Source: Deinococcus actinosclerus
GTDB lineage: Bacteria > Deinococcota > Deinococci > Deinococcales > Deinococcaceae
DNA: 64,000 nt
NCBI RefSeq assembly: GCF_001507665.1
Contig: NZ_CP013910.1
Span: forward strand, 1,859,501 to 1,923,500
Direction of reading: 5' to 3'
Part shown: positions 49,359-62,130 of the stretch, in pieces
Position numbering within the stretch: position 1 is the first letter of the stretch
Layout of the letters: each line of letters opens with the position of its first letter
Position numbers and translations under genes: made by a program
Notes under the pieces: model-generated
Database searches by the model: none
The model's input: only the letters and a program-made list of their open reading frames with translations
What the model was told of the DNA's origin: nothing

Positions 49359-52300
49359 CGGGACCGGGTCCCGAGGACCGTGACGGGGCGCCGGACCAGC
49401 CCGCGCCCGAGCCGATGAGCCCGGAGGGCACCCCCACCCCGGACACCCCGCGCCGCCGGGGCCGGGCGTGGTGGTGGGTCCTGGGGGTGCTGGGCGCGCT
49501 GCTGCTGGTGCTGGCGTTCCTGCCCGCGCTGCTGGGCGGGGCGCTGCTCTCAAGGTTCGGTGCCCCGGCGGGCGTGAGTGCCGACCGCGTGACCGGGCCG
49601 CTGTGGGCGCCCAGCCTGTCGGGCGTGCGGGTGAACATCCCGGGCCTGACGGGCGAGGCGGGCCGCGTGGGCGTGACGGTCGCGGGCGTGAATCCCCTGA
49701 CGCGGGTGGTGCGGCTGAACGTGCAGGCGTCCGACGCGGCGCTGAACCTGAAGTTGCAGGACCTGTTCGGCGGGGGCGGCGGCGCGGCGGGTGGCGGGGG
49801 CGGCTGGAAGGTCGTGCTGGGCGGGCTGGACGTGCAGCGCACCCGATTGAACGTGGACGGGACGGGCTTCAACGTGCCGGACGGGCGCTTCACGGTCACG
49901 CCGGGGCAGGGTGGGGCGCTGGCGGTGCGCGGCGCGACCCGCGACGGTGACCTGAATGCGGACGTGCTGGTGGCCGAGAAGGCGGGCGCGAACGTGTTCA
50001 CGGTGAATCTGGACGCGGACGCGCGGGTACTGAACCACTACTGGCCGGGCGTGACCGCCGGGCGCATCACCGGGCGCTACGTGCTTGGCGACGGCCCGAT
50101 CAGGGGCGACCTGCGGGTGACGGACGCCGCGCTGCGCGTGCCGGAGGCGAAATTCGTGACGGTCACGGGCGTCAGCGGCGCGGCCACGCACCGGGGCGAC
50201 GACATCCGCCTGAACCTCGCCGGGCAGGGCTGGAACGGCCCGGTCACCGCGACGGGCGGTGTGGACCTGAAGGCGCAGAACTGGTCGGTGACGGCCGACG
50301 CCGCGCCGACCGTGTCGGGACTGGCGCGCGCGCTGGGCACGACCGGGGACGGCACGCTGAAGCTGCGGGTCACGGCGGGCGGCTGGAGCACCGTGCGCGT
50401 GAAGGCGTACGCGCAGGGGGCGGGCACGCTGGCCGGCGTGGGATTCAGCGACGCGACCGCCGAATACACCTTCCTGAACGAGAACGGGAACACGGCGGGG
50501 CAGACGAACGATCTGGCGTTCAGCGCGGACACGGCGCTGGGCGGGTCGGCGCAGAAACTCGCGGGCCGCTGGGCCTTCGGGCGCGAGGGCCGCGTGAGCC
50601 TGAACGGCACCTTCGCGCAGAAGGCGCTGGACGTCGAGGGCCGCATCGACGCGAAAAACCTACTGAGCTTCGGCGGGCAGGGCCTGGGCGGCCCGCTGCG
50701 CGGCACCTTCGCGCTGGAGGGCAGCCGCCTGAACGCCGTGCTGAATCCCACGTTCGGCGCGGCGGGCGCTCGCGTGGCCCTGAGCGGCACGCCGGAGGAT
50801 CTGCGGGCGCGCGTCACGGACGGGCAGGCGGGGCCCTTCACGGGCCTGTCGGGCACGGCGGCCTTCGACCGCCGGGGCCTGCGCGTGGACCTGGGCGCAG
50901 CGAGCCTGAACCTGGATAAGAACTTCAGCGGCACCTGGGCCGCCCGGAACCTCTCCGGGGGCGGCGTGACCCTGACCGGCGGGGGCCGCATCGACCTGAC
51001 GGGCGGGGACGTGACGGGCACACTGAACGCGACCGTGCCGGGCGTGCCGCAGCCGCTGCAGGGGCCGCTGGACCTGAACTACGTGCAGCAGCGCGGGACG
51101 TTCACCGCAGGGGCTCAGCAGCTGAGCTGGAACGGGGACGCCTTCGGGCTGCGCGCCCGGAATCTCGCCGTGGCGGGCGGCCTGCGGGTCACGGGGGACG
51201 TGACGGTCACGAACACCCTGAAGGCCTTCGGGTCGCTGAGGGCCGTGGGGGCGGGCGTGACGCTGAGCGCCGAGGGCAACGGCACGACCGCGCAGCTGCG
51301 CGGCACGTCGAACGGCGTGACCGTCCTGGCCGACGCGGACCTGCGCGCCCCGTACCGCGTGCAGGCGCGCGTGGCGGGTGCGGACATCCGGGGGACCGTG
51401 ACGCTGGCGGACGGCGTGCGCTTCACGCTGACCACGCGGGGCGATACGGCCAGCGGCACCGTGGACGGCGAGACCATCACCGCGAATGGGCGCGTGAACC
51501 TGGGCGCGCTGCGGCCCCTGCTGCCGGGCCTGAACCTGGGCGGCACGCTGGACCTGAACCTCGCGGGGCGGGGCGGTTCGGCGCGCGTGAACGCGCAGGC
51601 AGCGGGCGCAGCGGTCCGGGGCACCCTGACCCGGCAGCCGGGAGCGGGCACGCCGGTCACGGCGGACCTGACCGTGACGTCGGGCAGTGGGGCGGGGCGC
51701 GTGGCGGCGCAGGTCGCGGGGCGGGTCTTCCCCGACGTTCAGGTGGGCGGCACCGTGCAGGCGCAGGGGCAGACCCTGAACGCCCGCGTGACCGGCCCGT
51801 ACGGCGCGCTGAGGGCCGCCGTGACCGGCCGCACGGGCGTGCTGTCCTTCGGCGGCGTGACGCTGCCCGCGCAGGCGGTGAACCTGCGGGGCACCCTGAC
51901 GCCCGCCGTGCGCGTCAGCGGCACCTGGGGTGACCTGACGGCCGCGTACGACGGCCGCAGCGGTCTGGTGCAGGTCAGCGGCGCGCAGGCCCTGACGGCT
52001 TTCGGACAGGACGGCCGCGTGCAGGGCCGCGCGTCCTGGGCGCCCGGCCCTGGCGGCTCGTTCCGGGGCGCGGTGAACGCGCGGGGCGTGCTCGATCAGT
52101 ACACCCTGGCGGTCAGCGGACCGTGGAATGGCCTGAATCTCCTCGTCACGGACGGCGAGGGCCTGCGCGCCGAGGGCACCGCCTCGCTGCCCAGCGGGCG
52201 CTACGACGTGGATGTCAGCGGGCCGCTCGGGAACGGGCTGTTTGTGGACGGGAACGTGCAGGGCGCCGGGACCGAGCCGCGCGGGCAGATCGCGGTGCGG

Positions 52301-55300
52301 GACGCGCAGGGTGGCCGCGCGACCGTGACCCTGGCGGGCTTCGACAACCTGAACCTGACCGCGCAGGGCCTGACGCTGGCCGGGCAGCGGCTGGAGGGGA
52401 CGCTGACCGCGCGCGGCGGCGTCCTGAACGGCCGCCTGAACGCCGGGCCGTTCCTGGTGCGCGCGGACCGGGGGGCGCTGCGCGTGACCGGCTCGGTCGC
52501 GGGGCAGGCCGTCACCGCGACCGGGCGGGTGCGGCTGCCCGCCACGCTGGAGGGCCTGAACCTGCGCGTGACCGGGCCGTACTTCACGGCGACGGCGGGC
52601 GGCAGCGTGGCGGACCTGCGCGGCACCCTGACCCTGAAGCTGCAGCGGTTCGCGGCGGGCCCGACCGCGCTGATCGTGCCGGGGCAGTCGTTCCCCGTGC
52701 GCGGCTCGCTGACCGGCGCGCGCGCGACCGTGGGCGGCCTGACGTACGCGGGTGGGAACTGGACCGGGACGCTGGGCCTGCGCTACGCGCTGGGAAGCAC
52801 CCCTGCGACAGAACAGGCAGGCACCGTGCGGCTGGCGGGGCAGGGCACGACCACCCTGCTGGCGCTGCCTTCGGGGCCGCTGAACGGGCGGGTGTCGGTC
52901 CTCCCGGCGCTGGGGGGCACGCTGAGCACCAGCCTCATACCGTTCGCGGCGGGTCTCCCGGCGGACGTGCGCGCGGCGCTCGTGCCGGGGCGGCTGGAGG
53001 TGGCCCTGGGCAGCAGCAGCGCCACGCTGTTCACGAGCGGCACCCGGTACCTAGGCGACCCGCTGCGGCTGGACGCCCGCGCGGACTGGAAGAATGGACT
53101 GACCGTGAGGGGCACCCTCACCCACCCGGGCTCGCGGATTCCGGTGGCGTACAGCGGCGCGGGGCTGACGGTCCGCAGCGCCGTGCTGGACGCCCGGGTG
53201 CTGGGCCCGGTGCTGGACGGCGTGCGGGGCCGCGTCGCCCTGAACCTGAGCGTGCCGGATCTGGACTTCGCGCGGGCGACCGGGCGCGCGGACGTGAACG
53301 TGCAGGCCGCCGGACAGGCGGCGCGCGGGAGCGTCAGCCTGCTGCGCGGGCAGGTCAGCGCGAACCTGAGCAGCACCCTGGGCGGGCAGGCGCTGAGCGT
53401 GCGCGGCCCGCTGTACCCGCAGGCGAACGCCACCGTGACCTTCGAGGACCTGCGCGCCGCCCTGACCGGCCGCGCGGGGCCTGGGGCGGGGGACGCGCTG
53501 ACCCTGCGCGTGAACGGCTCGTATGCCGGGAAGGCCGTGAACGTCACCGCGACCGGCGTGGCCCTGACGGGCGGCGCGGCCCGCGTGACCCTGGGCGGCA
53601 GCGTGGCGGGCGCGGCGCTGGACCTGACCGCCACGCAGCGCGCCGGGGCGGGCCTGGGCGCCTGGACCCTGGGCGGCTCGGCGAACGCGGGCGACCTGCG
53701 GCCCCTGCTGGGGCAGGGGGGCCGGGCGTCCGTCACAGTGGGCGGCACCCTGGCCGACGTGCGCGCCACCGCGCAGGGGGAGGTCTCGGGCGTGGCCTTC
53801 CGCGCCCCGCTGCGCTACGCGGGCGGCGCACTGCGCGTGGACGGCGCGCAGGCCGAACTCGCGCAGGGTACCGTGCGGGCCAGTGGGCCGGTGTTCCCGG
53901 CGCTGAAACTGGACGCGAAGGCGACCCTGACGGACCTGCTGCCCGGCACGTACACGGCGCAGGTGCGTGGCAGCTTCTCCCGGCCGGACGTGACCGCGCA
54001 GGGCGTCCTGGCGGACGGGCCGTCGGGCCTGCGCGCGGCGGGCACGCGGGTCTCGGCGCATCTGCTGGGCGGCGCGTACCGCGCGGTGTTCACGGGGGCA
54101 CCCCTGGCGGGCGAGCTGCGCGGCGAGCTGGGCACCGGCGCGCTGGGCGGCCTGCAACGGGTCGCGCTGACCCTGAACGCGGCCCTAGTGAACGCGGACA
54201 CGGACGTGCGGCTGCGCGGCCCGATCGGCTGGAACGCCCGCACGGGCTTCAGCGGGGCGCTGCGCGCGGTGGGTGACGTGCCCGGCGGGCCGCTGGACGC
54301 CCTGCTGGACGGGACCCCCACGGGGGACCTGACCGTGGCGGCCACGCTGGGTACCGGCGTGCGTGAGGCCCGCGTGACCGGGCGACTGCCCGCCAGCCTC
54401 CCGCTGCGGCCGGGCGGCACGCTGACCCTGGCGAGCTTCGACGCGGGCGCCCTGTGGGGCCGCGCGGAGCAGCTGCGCCTGAGCGGCGCCGCCACGCTGG
54501 GCGGCGCGTCGTGGAGCGCGCTGAACGCCTCGTTCAGCGGCGCCGTGCAGGACACGCAGGGGGACCTGAGCGGTGACCTGAGCGCCCGCTACGCCGCCGG
54601 GAACGCCCGCGTGCAGCTGACCGGCGCGCGCACGAGCGGACTGGCGACCCTGGACAGCGGGCGCTACGCCGCCTCGCTGCGCCTGGACGGCCTGCGCGCG
54701 GCGCGGCTGCTGCCCGCCGGGCTGGACGTGGACGCCCTGACCGTGGCAGGCACCCTGAGTGCCAGCGGCACCCTGTCCGGTGGACTGGAGGCACTGAACG
54801 CGCAGAACCTCGCGGTGAAGGGCGAGCAGGCGCAGGCCGGGCCGTTCAGCCTGTACGGCCGCGCCGCCTTCGATCCGCGCGCGGACGTGCTGAGCGCCGA
54901 CCTGAGCGGCAGCCTGCGCGACGGCGTGCTGCGCGCCCAGGGGTCCCTGCCGGGCGGGCTGCGCGTGACCGCGCGCGACCTGAGCACCGCGTACCTGAAC
55001 GCGGCGTCGCTGGGGGCCGGCACGCTGGGCGCGGACCTGACCTTCTCGGGCCGCGCCGCCGACCCGGCCGTGGCGGGCCGCGTGACCCTGGACACCGACC
55101 AGTTCGAGGCGCTGGTCACCGCGTCGGGCCGCGTCCTCGACCCGCGCCTGAACGCCCGCGCGGCCCTGAAGGGCAGCCTGGGCGGCGCGGTGTACGCCGA
55201 GGCGAGCGACCTCGACCTCGCGGCGGGCACCCTGCGCGCCCGCCTGTACGGCACGGTCAGCAGCGGTGAGACCCGCGCGACCCTCGACCTGAATGGTGTG

Positions 55301-58300
55301 TGGCCACGCCTGTCCGGCTCGGTGCGGGCCAGCGTGGCGGGCCTCCCCGACCCCGTGACCCTGACCGGCGACGGGCGCGGCACGTACGCGCTGGCCGCCG
55401 GGCGGCTGGGTGCGGGCTCGCTGAGTCTCACGCCGGGCGCGAACCTCGTCCCGGCGCTGGCGGGCCGCCTGAACGTCACGCCGCTGCCGCTGGTGGGCGG
55501 CGCGGGCGAGGCGACCCTGAGCGCCAGCCTGGGCGGCACGCTGGTCTCCCCCACCCTGGCGGGCACGCTGAGCACGCGCGGCGCGGCGCTGGCCGGGGTC
55601 ACGCTGGGCGACCTGAGCGGCACCCTCGCGGGCACGCTGAGCGGGTTGAAGGGCACGCTGACGCAGGCGGGCCGGACGGTCGCGACGCTGGACGGCACCC
55701 GCCTGACCCTGAGTGGCCTGAGCGCGGCGGCCTTCGGCAGTGAGCTGGAGGCCACGGGCAGTGCGGCCCTGGACGGCACCGCCGACCTGACCCTGGACGC
55801 CTCGGGCACCCTGGCGGGCCGCGTGCAGGTCACCAACCGCGCGCAGACGATCACGGCGCGCGGGAACCTCAGCGGGCCGCAGGGCCTGCGCGCCGCGCTG
55901 GACGTCACCGCCGACCGCCTGGGCGGCTGGCGCGGCAGCGCGCGCGTCACGGGCGGCCCCGCCGGGGTGCTGACGCAGCCGCTGACGCTGCGCCTGAGTG
56001 GCCCGCTGGGCACGCCGCTCGCGCAGGGCGAGGCGGGCCTGCTCGGCGCGGGCGCCCGCGTGGTCGCCAGTGCACGCGGCGTGCAGCTGCGCCTCGTGGA
56101 CGGCCCGCAGGCGCAGGGCAGCGGCGTGCTGGAAACCCGCCCCGGCGCGCGCGGCGAGTGGGCGCTGCTGGGCACCGCCAGCCTGACCCGGCCCGAGGGG
56201 GCCGTGACCTTCACGGCGGACGGCACCCTGGCGGACCCGCAGGCCCAGCTGTCCGTGCGGCGCGGCGAGTGGCGCGCCAGTGGCAGCGCCAGCCTGCGGG
56301 CCGCCGACCTGAACGTCTCGGACGGGCTGGTGGACGGCTCGCTGCGCTGGCAGACGGGGCAGCTCGCGGCGAACCTGCCGGGCCTGAACCTGGGCCGGCT
56401 GGGCATCACGGGCCTGTCGGGCCTGCTGACCGCCACGGGCAGCGTGAACACCGACACGACCTCGGGCCACGTGGCCCTGACGGTGCGGGAACTGGACACC
56501 CCCTACGAGGTGCCGTACCTGGGTGTGGCGCTGCGCGGCAACCTGGACGGCGAGGTGACGCTGGCCGGGGGCCGCCCCGACGTGAACCTGACGGCCGCTC
56601 TGAGCGCGGGCACGCTGACGCTGCGGGCCGCGCAGGGCCCGGCCTTCTGGACCGGCACACTGACCGGCCGCCTGACCCGCGAGTCGGGCGCCCTGGACGT
56701 GAACGTGCGCGCGGCGGGCGACGGGCTGCGCGGCACGCTGGGCGTGAGGGCCTACCCGCTGGAGGTCGCCGGGCAGAGCCTGACCCTCAACGGCGCGGTG
56801 ACCCTGAACGGCCAGACGTTCGCCGCCGATCTGCGCGGCGGGAACGACATGGGCAGCGCCGACCTGAGCGCCTCGGGCGGCGTGGCGGACCTGATTCCCG
56901 CCCTGGACGGCGTGCTCGCCGTGCAACCCACCGGCGAGGGGTACACGCTGCGCGCCACGCTGGACGAACTGGAGGTGCGCGACCTGAAGATCGCCCCGGC
57001 GCTGTCCGGCCGCGTGAGCGGCGAGGCGAACCTGCGCGACGGGGGCGGCACGTTCGTGCTGCGCGCCGACGCGCTGACCGTCGGCACGAAGGTCCTGCCC
57101 GCCCGGCTGGAGGGCACGCAGGTCGGCAGCGACTGGCGCATCCGGGGCTTCCTGGGCCAGTCGGACTTCACGGCAGGCCTGGGGAGCGGCGAGGTCTTCG
57201 GACAGGGCAGCCTGCGCGCCCTGCCGGTGGGCGCGCTGGTGGGGGCCTTTACTGGGGAAACGCCCGGCGAGGGCGTCGTGACCGGCGTGGCCCGCTTCCG
57301 GTTCCCGCTGGCCGACCCGACCGCCGGGACGCTGAACGTGGTGGCCGAGCGCATCCGCGTGAGTGCCACGAGCGGCACCGGCGAAGGCGCCGTGACCGAG
57401 ACCCTGACCGGGAGCGGCACGCTGGACTTCGCCACCCGGGAGCTGCGCGGCGTGAACATCCAGCTGGGCGGCGCCGGCACCTGGGACGTGCGCGGCCAGT
57501 ACACCCGCGAGAACGTGAACCTCAGCGCGCAGTTCACGGACACCACCTTCACGCCGGTGCTGCGGCTGGTGCCGGGCCTGGTGGACCTGACCCCCAGCCT
57601 GAAGGGCACCCTGACCCTCTCGGCGGCCGGGACGTACGACCGCCCGCGCGGGCTGCTGCGCGCGCAGAACCTCCAGGGCAGCGTGGCGGGCCTGAGCCTG
57701 AGCGTGCCGCAGTTCGCCGGGGACCTGCCCGACAGCGGCGCGTTCACGGCGGGCGGGCGCGTCCTGACCGGCGGCACCGTCGGGTCGGACGGCACGCTGA
57801 ACGTGGCCGGTCAGCTTACGCTGGGCCGCCTGAGCGGCACCCGCGTGACCTTCACGGGCCTGCTGGCGCCGCAGCCGCTGGGCGCCCTGCCGAACAGCAC
57901 GGTGACCCTCGCGCAGCAGACCGACGGCCGCTGGACGCTGGACGCGCAGAGCCGCAGCACCACCACGGCCAGCGGGGCAGGCACCCTGAGCCTCACCGGG
58001 ACGCTCTCGCCCAGGTGGGATCTGAGCCTCGCCGCGCGGAACTACAACCTGCCACTGGCTGTCATCTACGGCCGCGAGAGTGCGCTGAACGCCGATCTGC
58101 GCGCCGTGGACGACGGCAGCGTGATCCGCGTGACCGGCGCGGCCGACTTCGCGCGGCTGGTGCTAGGCCGCGTGAACGCCCCCGCCACCATCCCCGCGCC
58201 CGGGCAGAGCAAGGTGGACGCCGCCACGGGCCGCACCACCGATAACTTCGTCAGCCCCCTGCCCGAGCAGTTCACGACCTTCCCGCAGCCGCAGGAGGAC

Positions 58301-59236
58301 CCGGCAGCCCGTCCCGCGCGCCCCTTCCTGCAGCGGCTGGTGTTCGAGGACATCCCCATCACCGCCACGAACGGCATCCGCATCGACGAGAACCTCGTCC
58401 GGGCCGAGTTCACCGGTGGCCTGACCCTGGCGGGCAGCGGCGACCGCCCGCGCCTGAGCGGCGAGATCCGCTCGCAACGCGGCTTCGTGTACCTGCGCGA
58501 GAACGAGTTCGCGCTGCAGAACGGCGCGGTGACGTTCAGCGGGGACAACCTCTACCCGAAATTCAGCGTGCAGGCCAGCGGCACCGTCACCGCCGTCACC
58601 ACCCGCCAGCGCGTGCCGGTCACGCTGGAACTGAGCGGCGAGTTCGTCACGCGCAGCGGCTCGCCGGTCCTGGACCTGACGACCACGCTGCGCTGCACCG
58701 CCGAGGGCAGCAGCTGCGCCGACCCCGCCACGGGCCTCCCGTACGGCGAGGCGGAACTGTACGCGCTGGTCGCCACCGGCGTCCCGAACCTCGCGGCGCT
58801 GCCCAGCAACCTGGGCGCGCTGGGGTCCAGCGCCATCCAGACGGCGCTGAACGTGTTCGTGCTGGGCGAGTTCGAGCGCACCATTGCCAACGCTTTCGGC
58901 CTGGACGTGTTCCGCCTGACCCCGCAGCTGAGCGTGGAGGACGGCACCGTGGGCGCCACGATCACGCTCGGCTCGTACCTGACCCGCGACCTGTACCTGC
59001 AGTATCAGGTGGACCTGAACGGCGAGGGCCTGATCAACGCCGAGTACACCGCGCCCGACAGCCGCTTCACGTTCAAGGTCAGCACGCCCCTGAAGGGCCT
59101 GAACCTCCAGTCGATCCGCCCGACCTTCAGCGTCGGGTACAACGTGAACGACCGGACCAACGTGAACTTCGGCGTGGAGAACGGCGAACGCGGCGCCGTG
59201 TTCCGCTTCGGGGTGCGCTACCTGTTCGGCCGGTGA
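49355..59236 (+). CDS. tamB: Giant TamB/YtfN-like (DUF490) envelope protein
   Basis: A protein of about 3290 residues; E. coli TamB has about 1260. After a Pro-rich acidic N-terminus and one TM anchor (AWWWVLGVLGALLLVLAFLP), the chain is thousands of residues of short alternating beta-strands of the AsmA/TamB type (patterns like LDLNLAGRGGSARVNAQAAG, VRGTLTLADG). Such long grooved beta-taco proteins bridge the envelope and move phospholipids or outer-membrane proteins. The C-terminal DUF490 domain is clear: VRAEFTGGLTLAGSGDRPRL, SGEIRSQRGFVYLRENEFAL, AELYALVATGVPNLAALPSN and the end in NFGVENGERGAVFRFGVRYL. The start is uncertain: GTG 49310 (in the same frame) and ATG 49415 are alternatives; GTG 49355 is chosen because it overlaps the leader ORF stop. 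Confidence 0.9.
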   Translation: MTGPGPEDRDGAPDQPAPEPMSPEGTPTPDTPRRRGRAWWWVLGVLGALLLVLAFLPALLGGALLSRFGAPAGVSADRVTGPLWAPSLSGVRVNIPGLTGEAGRVGVTVAGVNPLTRVVRLNVQASDAALNLKLQDLFGGGGGAAGGGGGWKVVLGGLDVQRTRLNVDGTGFNVPDGRFTVTPGQGGALAVRGATRDGDLNADVLVAEKAGANVFTVNLDADARVLNHYWPGVTAGRITGRYVLGDGPIRGDLRVTDAALRVPEAKFVTVTGVSGAATHRGDDIRLNLAGQGWNGPVTATGGVDLKAQNWSVTADAAPTVSGLARALGTTGDGTLKLRVTAGGWSTVRVKAYAQGAGTLAGVGFSDATAEYTFLNENGNTAGQTNDLAFSADTALGGSAQKLAGRWAFGREGRVSLNGTFAQKALDVEGRIDAKNLLSFGGQGLGGPLRGTFALEGSRLNAVLNPTFGAAGARVALSGTPEDLRARVTDGQAGPFTGLSGTAAFDRRGLRVDLGAASLNLDKNFSGTWAARNLSGGGVTLTGGGRIDLTGGDVTGTLNATVPGVPQPLQGPLDLNYVQQRGTFTAGAQQLSWNGDAFGLRARNLAVAGGLRVTGDVTVTNTLKAFGSLRAVGAGVTLSAEGNGTTAQLRGTSNGVTVLADADLRAPYRVQARVAGADIRGTVTLADGVRFTLTTRGDTASGTVDGETITANGRVNLGALRPLLPGLNLGGTLDLNLAGRGGSARVNAQAAGAAVRGTLTRQPGAGTPVTADLTVTSGSGAGRVAAQVAGRVFPDVQVGGTVQAQGQTLNARVTGPYGALRAAVTGRTGVLSFGGVTLPAQAVNLRGTLTPAVRVSGTWGDLTAAYDGRSGLVQVSGAQALTAFGQDGRVQGRASWAPGPGGSFRGAVNARGVLDQYTLAVSGPWNGLNLLVTDGEGLRAEGTASLPSGRYDVDVSGPLGNGLFVDGNVQGAGTEPRGQIAVRDAQGGRATVTLAGFDNLNLTAQGLTLAGQRLEGTLTARGGVLNGRLNAGPFLVRADRGALRVTGSVAGQAVTATGRVRLPATLEGLNLRVTGPYFTATAGGSVADLRGTLTLKLQRFAAGPTALIVPGQSFPVRGSLTGARATVGGLTYAGGNWTGTLGLRYALGSTPATEQAGTVRLAGQGTTTLLALPSGPLNGRVSVLPALGGTLSTSLIPFAAGLPADVRAALVPGRLEVALGSSSATLFTSGTRYLGDPLRLDARADWKNGLTVRGTLTHPGSRIPVAYSGAGLTVRSAVLDARVLGPVLDGVRGRVALNLSVPDLDFARATGRADVNVQAAGQAARGSVSLLRGQVSANLSSTLGGQALSVRGPLYPQANATVTFEDLRAALTGRAGPGAGDALTLRVNGSYAGKAVNVTATGVALTGGAARVTLGGSVAGAALDLTATQRAGAGLGAWTLGGSANAGDLRPLLGQGGRASVTVGGTLADVRATAQGEVSGVAFRAPLRYAGGALRVDGAQAELAQGTVRASGPVFPALKLDAKATLTDLLPGTYTAQVRGSFSRPDVTAQGVLADGPSGLRAAGTRVSAHLLGGAYRAVFTGAPLAGELRGELGTGALGGLQRVALTLNAALVNADTDVRLRGPIGWNARTGFSGALRAVGDVPGGPLDALLDGTPTGDLTVAATLGTGVREARVTGRLPASLPLRPGGTLTLASFDAGALWGRAEQLRLSGAATLGGASWSALNASFSGAVQDTQGDLSGDLSARYAAGNARVQLTGARTSGLATLDSGRYAASLRLDGLRAARLLPAGLDVDALTVAGTLSASGTLSGGLEALNAQNLAVKGEQAQAGPFSLYGRAAFDPRADVLSADLSGSLRDGVLRAQGSLPGGLRVTARDLSTAYLNAASLGAGTLGADLTFSGRAADPAVAGRVTLDTDQFEALVTASGRVLDPRLNARAALKGSLGGAVYAEASDLDLAAGTLRARLYGTVSSGETRATLDLNGVWPRLSGSVRASVAGLPDPVTLTGDGRGTYALAAGRLGAGSLSLTPGANLVPALAGRLNVTPLPLVGGAGEATLSASLGGTLVSPTLAGTLSTRGAALAGVTLGDLSGTLAGTLSGLKGTLTQAGRTVATLDGTRLTLSGLSAAAFGSELEATGSAALDGTADLTLDASGTLAGRVQVTNRAQTITARGNLSGPQGLRAALDVTADRLGGWRGSARVTGGPAGVLTQPLTLRLSGPLGTPLAQGEAGLLGAGARVVASARGVQLRLVDGPQAQGSGVLETRPGARGEWALLGTASLTRPEGAVTFTADGTLADPQAQLSVRRGEWRASGSASLRAADLNVSDGLVDGSLRWQTGQLAANLPGLNLGRLGITGLSGLLTATGSVNTDTTSGHVALTVRELDTPYEVPYLGVALRGNLDGEVTLAGGRPDVNLTAALSAGTLTLRAAQGPAFWTGTLTGRLTRESGALDVNVRAAGDGLRGTLGVRAYPLEVAGQSLTLNGAVTLNGQTFAADLRGGNDMGSADLSASGGVADLIPALDGVLAVQPTGEGYTLRATLDELEVRDLKIAPALSGRVSGEANLRDGGGTFVLRADALTVGTKVLPARLEGTQVGSDWRIRGFLGQSDFTAGLGSGEVFGQGSLRALPVGALVGAFTGETPGEGVVTGVARFRFPLADPTAGTLNVVAERIRVSATSGTGEGAVTETLTGSGTLDFATRELRGVNIQLGGAGTWDVRGQYTRENVNLSAQFTDTTFTPVLRLVPGLVDLTPSLKGTLTLSAAGTYDRPRGLLRAQNLQGSVAGLSLSVPQFAGDLPDSGAFTAGGRVLTGGTVGSDGTLNVAGQLTLGRLSGTRVTFTGLLAPQPLGALPNSTVTLAQQTDGRWTLDAQSRSTTTASGAGTLSLTGTLSPRWDLSLAARNYNLPLAVIYGRESALNADLRAVDDGSVIRVTGAADFARLVLGRVNAPATIPAPGQSKVDAATGRTTDNFVSPLPEQFTTFPQPQEDPAARPARPFLQRLVFEDIPITATNGIRIDENLVRAEFTGGLTLAGSGDRPRLSGEIRSQRGFVYLRENEFALQNGAVTFSGDNLYPKFSVQASGTVTAVTTRQRVPVTLELSGEFVTRSGSPVLDLTTTLRCTAEGSSCADPATGLPYGEAELYALVATGVPNLAALPSNLGALGSSAIQTALNVFVLGEFERTIANAFGLDVFRLTPQLSVEDGTVGATITLGSYLTRDLYLQYQVDLNGEGLINAEYTAPDSRFTFKVSTPLKGLNLQSIRPTFSVGYNVNDRTNVNFGVENGERGAVFRFGVRYLFGR

Positions 59237-59238
59237 GG

Positions 59239-59374
59239 CGGACTCCGATTGAATGGGCTGTAAAGCCCGTTCAATCCGAGCGGAGCGAGTGGGAGAAAAA
59301 CGGGTCCCGGACGTGGAGCTGGCGATCCGGTGAAGTTCCGGATTGCCGGCGAAACAAACGGAATCCGTATGAGG
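59239..59374 (-). repeat. Interspersed repeat element, copy 2
   Basis: Inverted near-copy of 47281-47417. The stem-loop lies at 59243-59280, with one mismatch (C-C) in the stem compared with copy 1. It sits right behind the tamB stop codon, so it may act as a transcription terminator or mRNA end. Confidence 0.85.
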
Positions 59375-59424
59375 TGAGAAACGCGCCCCTGCCCCCACCT
59401 CGCCCCGGCACCGGGCCACGAAGA

Positions 59425-59455
59425 GCGCCGCCCCCGCTGATTGCAGGGGCGGCGC
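59425..59455. terminator. Hairpin between repeat copy 2 and the minus-strand gene
   Basis: GCGCCGCCCC (59425-59434) pairs with GGGGCGGCGC (59446-59455), loop of 11 bases. It lies between convergent genes. Confidence 0.65.
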
Positions 59456-59472
59456 CGACGTGAGGGGTCAGC

Positions 59473-59925
59473 TCAGCCGACGGTGACGTTCGCGCGGGGT
59501 TCCAGCGCGTAGAAGGCCACGACGGCCACCAGGGTGCCCACCCAGCCAGGGGCGCTGCCCAGGTCCAGCTCGAAGGGGCGGCCCAGGACGGTGCTGCCCA
59601 GCTGTCCGACGAGCTTCTCGCCGGTCTGCTGCGCCACGACGTTCCAGCCGACGATGGGTTCGCCCATGAAGCCGGTCACGCGGTCCACGCCACGCAGCGT
59701 GAGTTTCTGCGCGCCGACGTTGCCACGCAGCTCGCCGTCTTCCAGCTCGATCTTCACGGAGTCGGCGCCGACGTTGCCCTGCACGCCGCGTTCGGTGATC
59801 TCGAGGTTGATGTCCTTGCCGTGCAGCTTGCCGCCCGCGCGGCCCTTGATGGTGTCGCCGTCGATGGCGCAGCGGATGCTGTAGCCGTCCGCTCCGCCGA
59901 GGCGGCCCTTGATGAGGTCTTCCAT
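59473..59925 (-). CDS. Repeat-containing beta protein of unknown function
   Basis: A 150-residue protein built of short Gly-rich beta-strand pairs: GRLGGADGYSIRCAIDGDTI, KGRAGGKLHGKDINLEI, ERGVQGNVGADSVKIEL and ELRGNVGAQKLTLRGV repeat a G-x-(V/L)-G-x-D/A-x-(V/I)-x(I/L) pattern. The C-terminus has a hydrophobic stretch (GWVGTLVAVVAFYALEP). No signal peptide or family is recognised. TATACT (complement of 59933-59938) seven bases before the ATG fixes the start. It is separated from the ABC-F gene by 21 bases, so the two could share a transcript. Confidence 0.75.
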   Translation of the reverse strand: MEDLIKGRLGGADGYSIRCAIDGDTIKGRAGGKLHGKDINLEITERGVQGNVGADSVKIELEDGELRGNVGAQKLTLRGVDRVTGFMGEPIVGWNVVAQQTGEKLVGQLGSTVLGRPFELDLGSAPGWVGTLVAVVAFYALEPRANVTVG

Positions 59926-59946
59926 GCGCGCGAGTATAGCGTGCCC

Positions 59947-62079
<2,133 letters not shown>

Positions 62080-62130
62080 GCCCGCAAGGCTAACAGAAGG
62101 GCCCGAACAGGAAATGCGCCGAAGGGCTCA

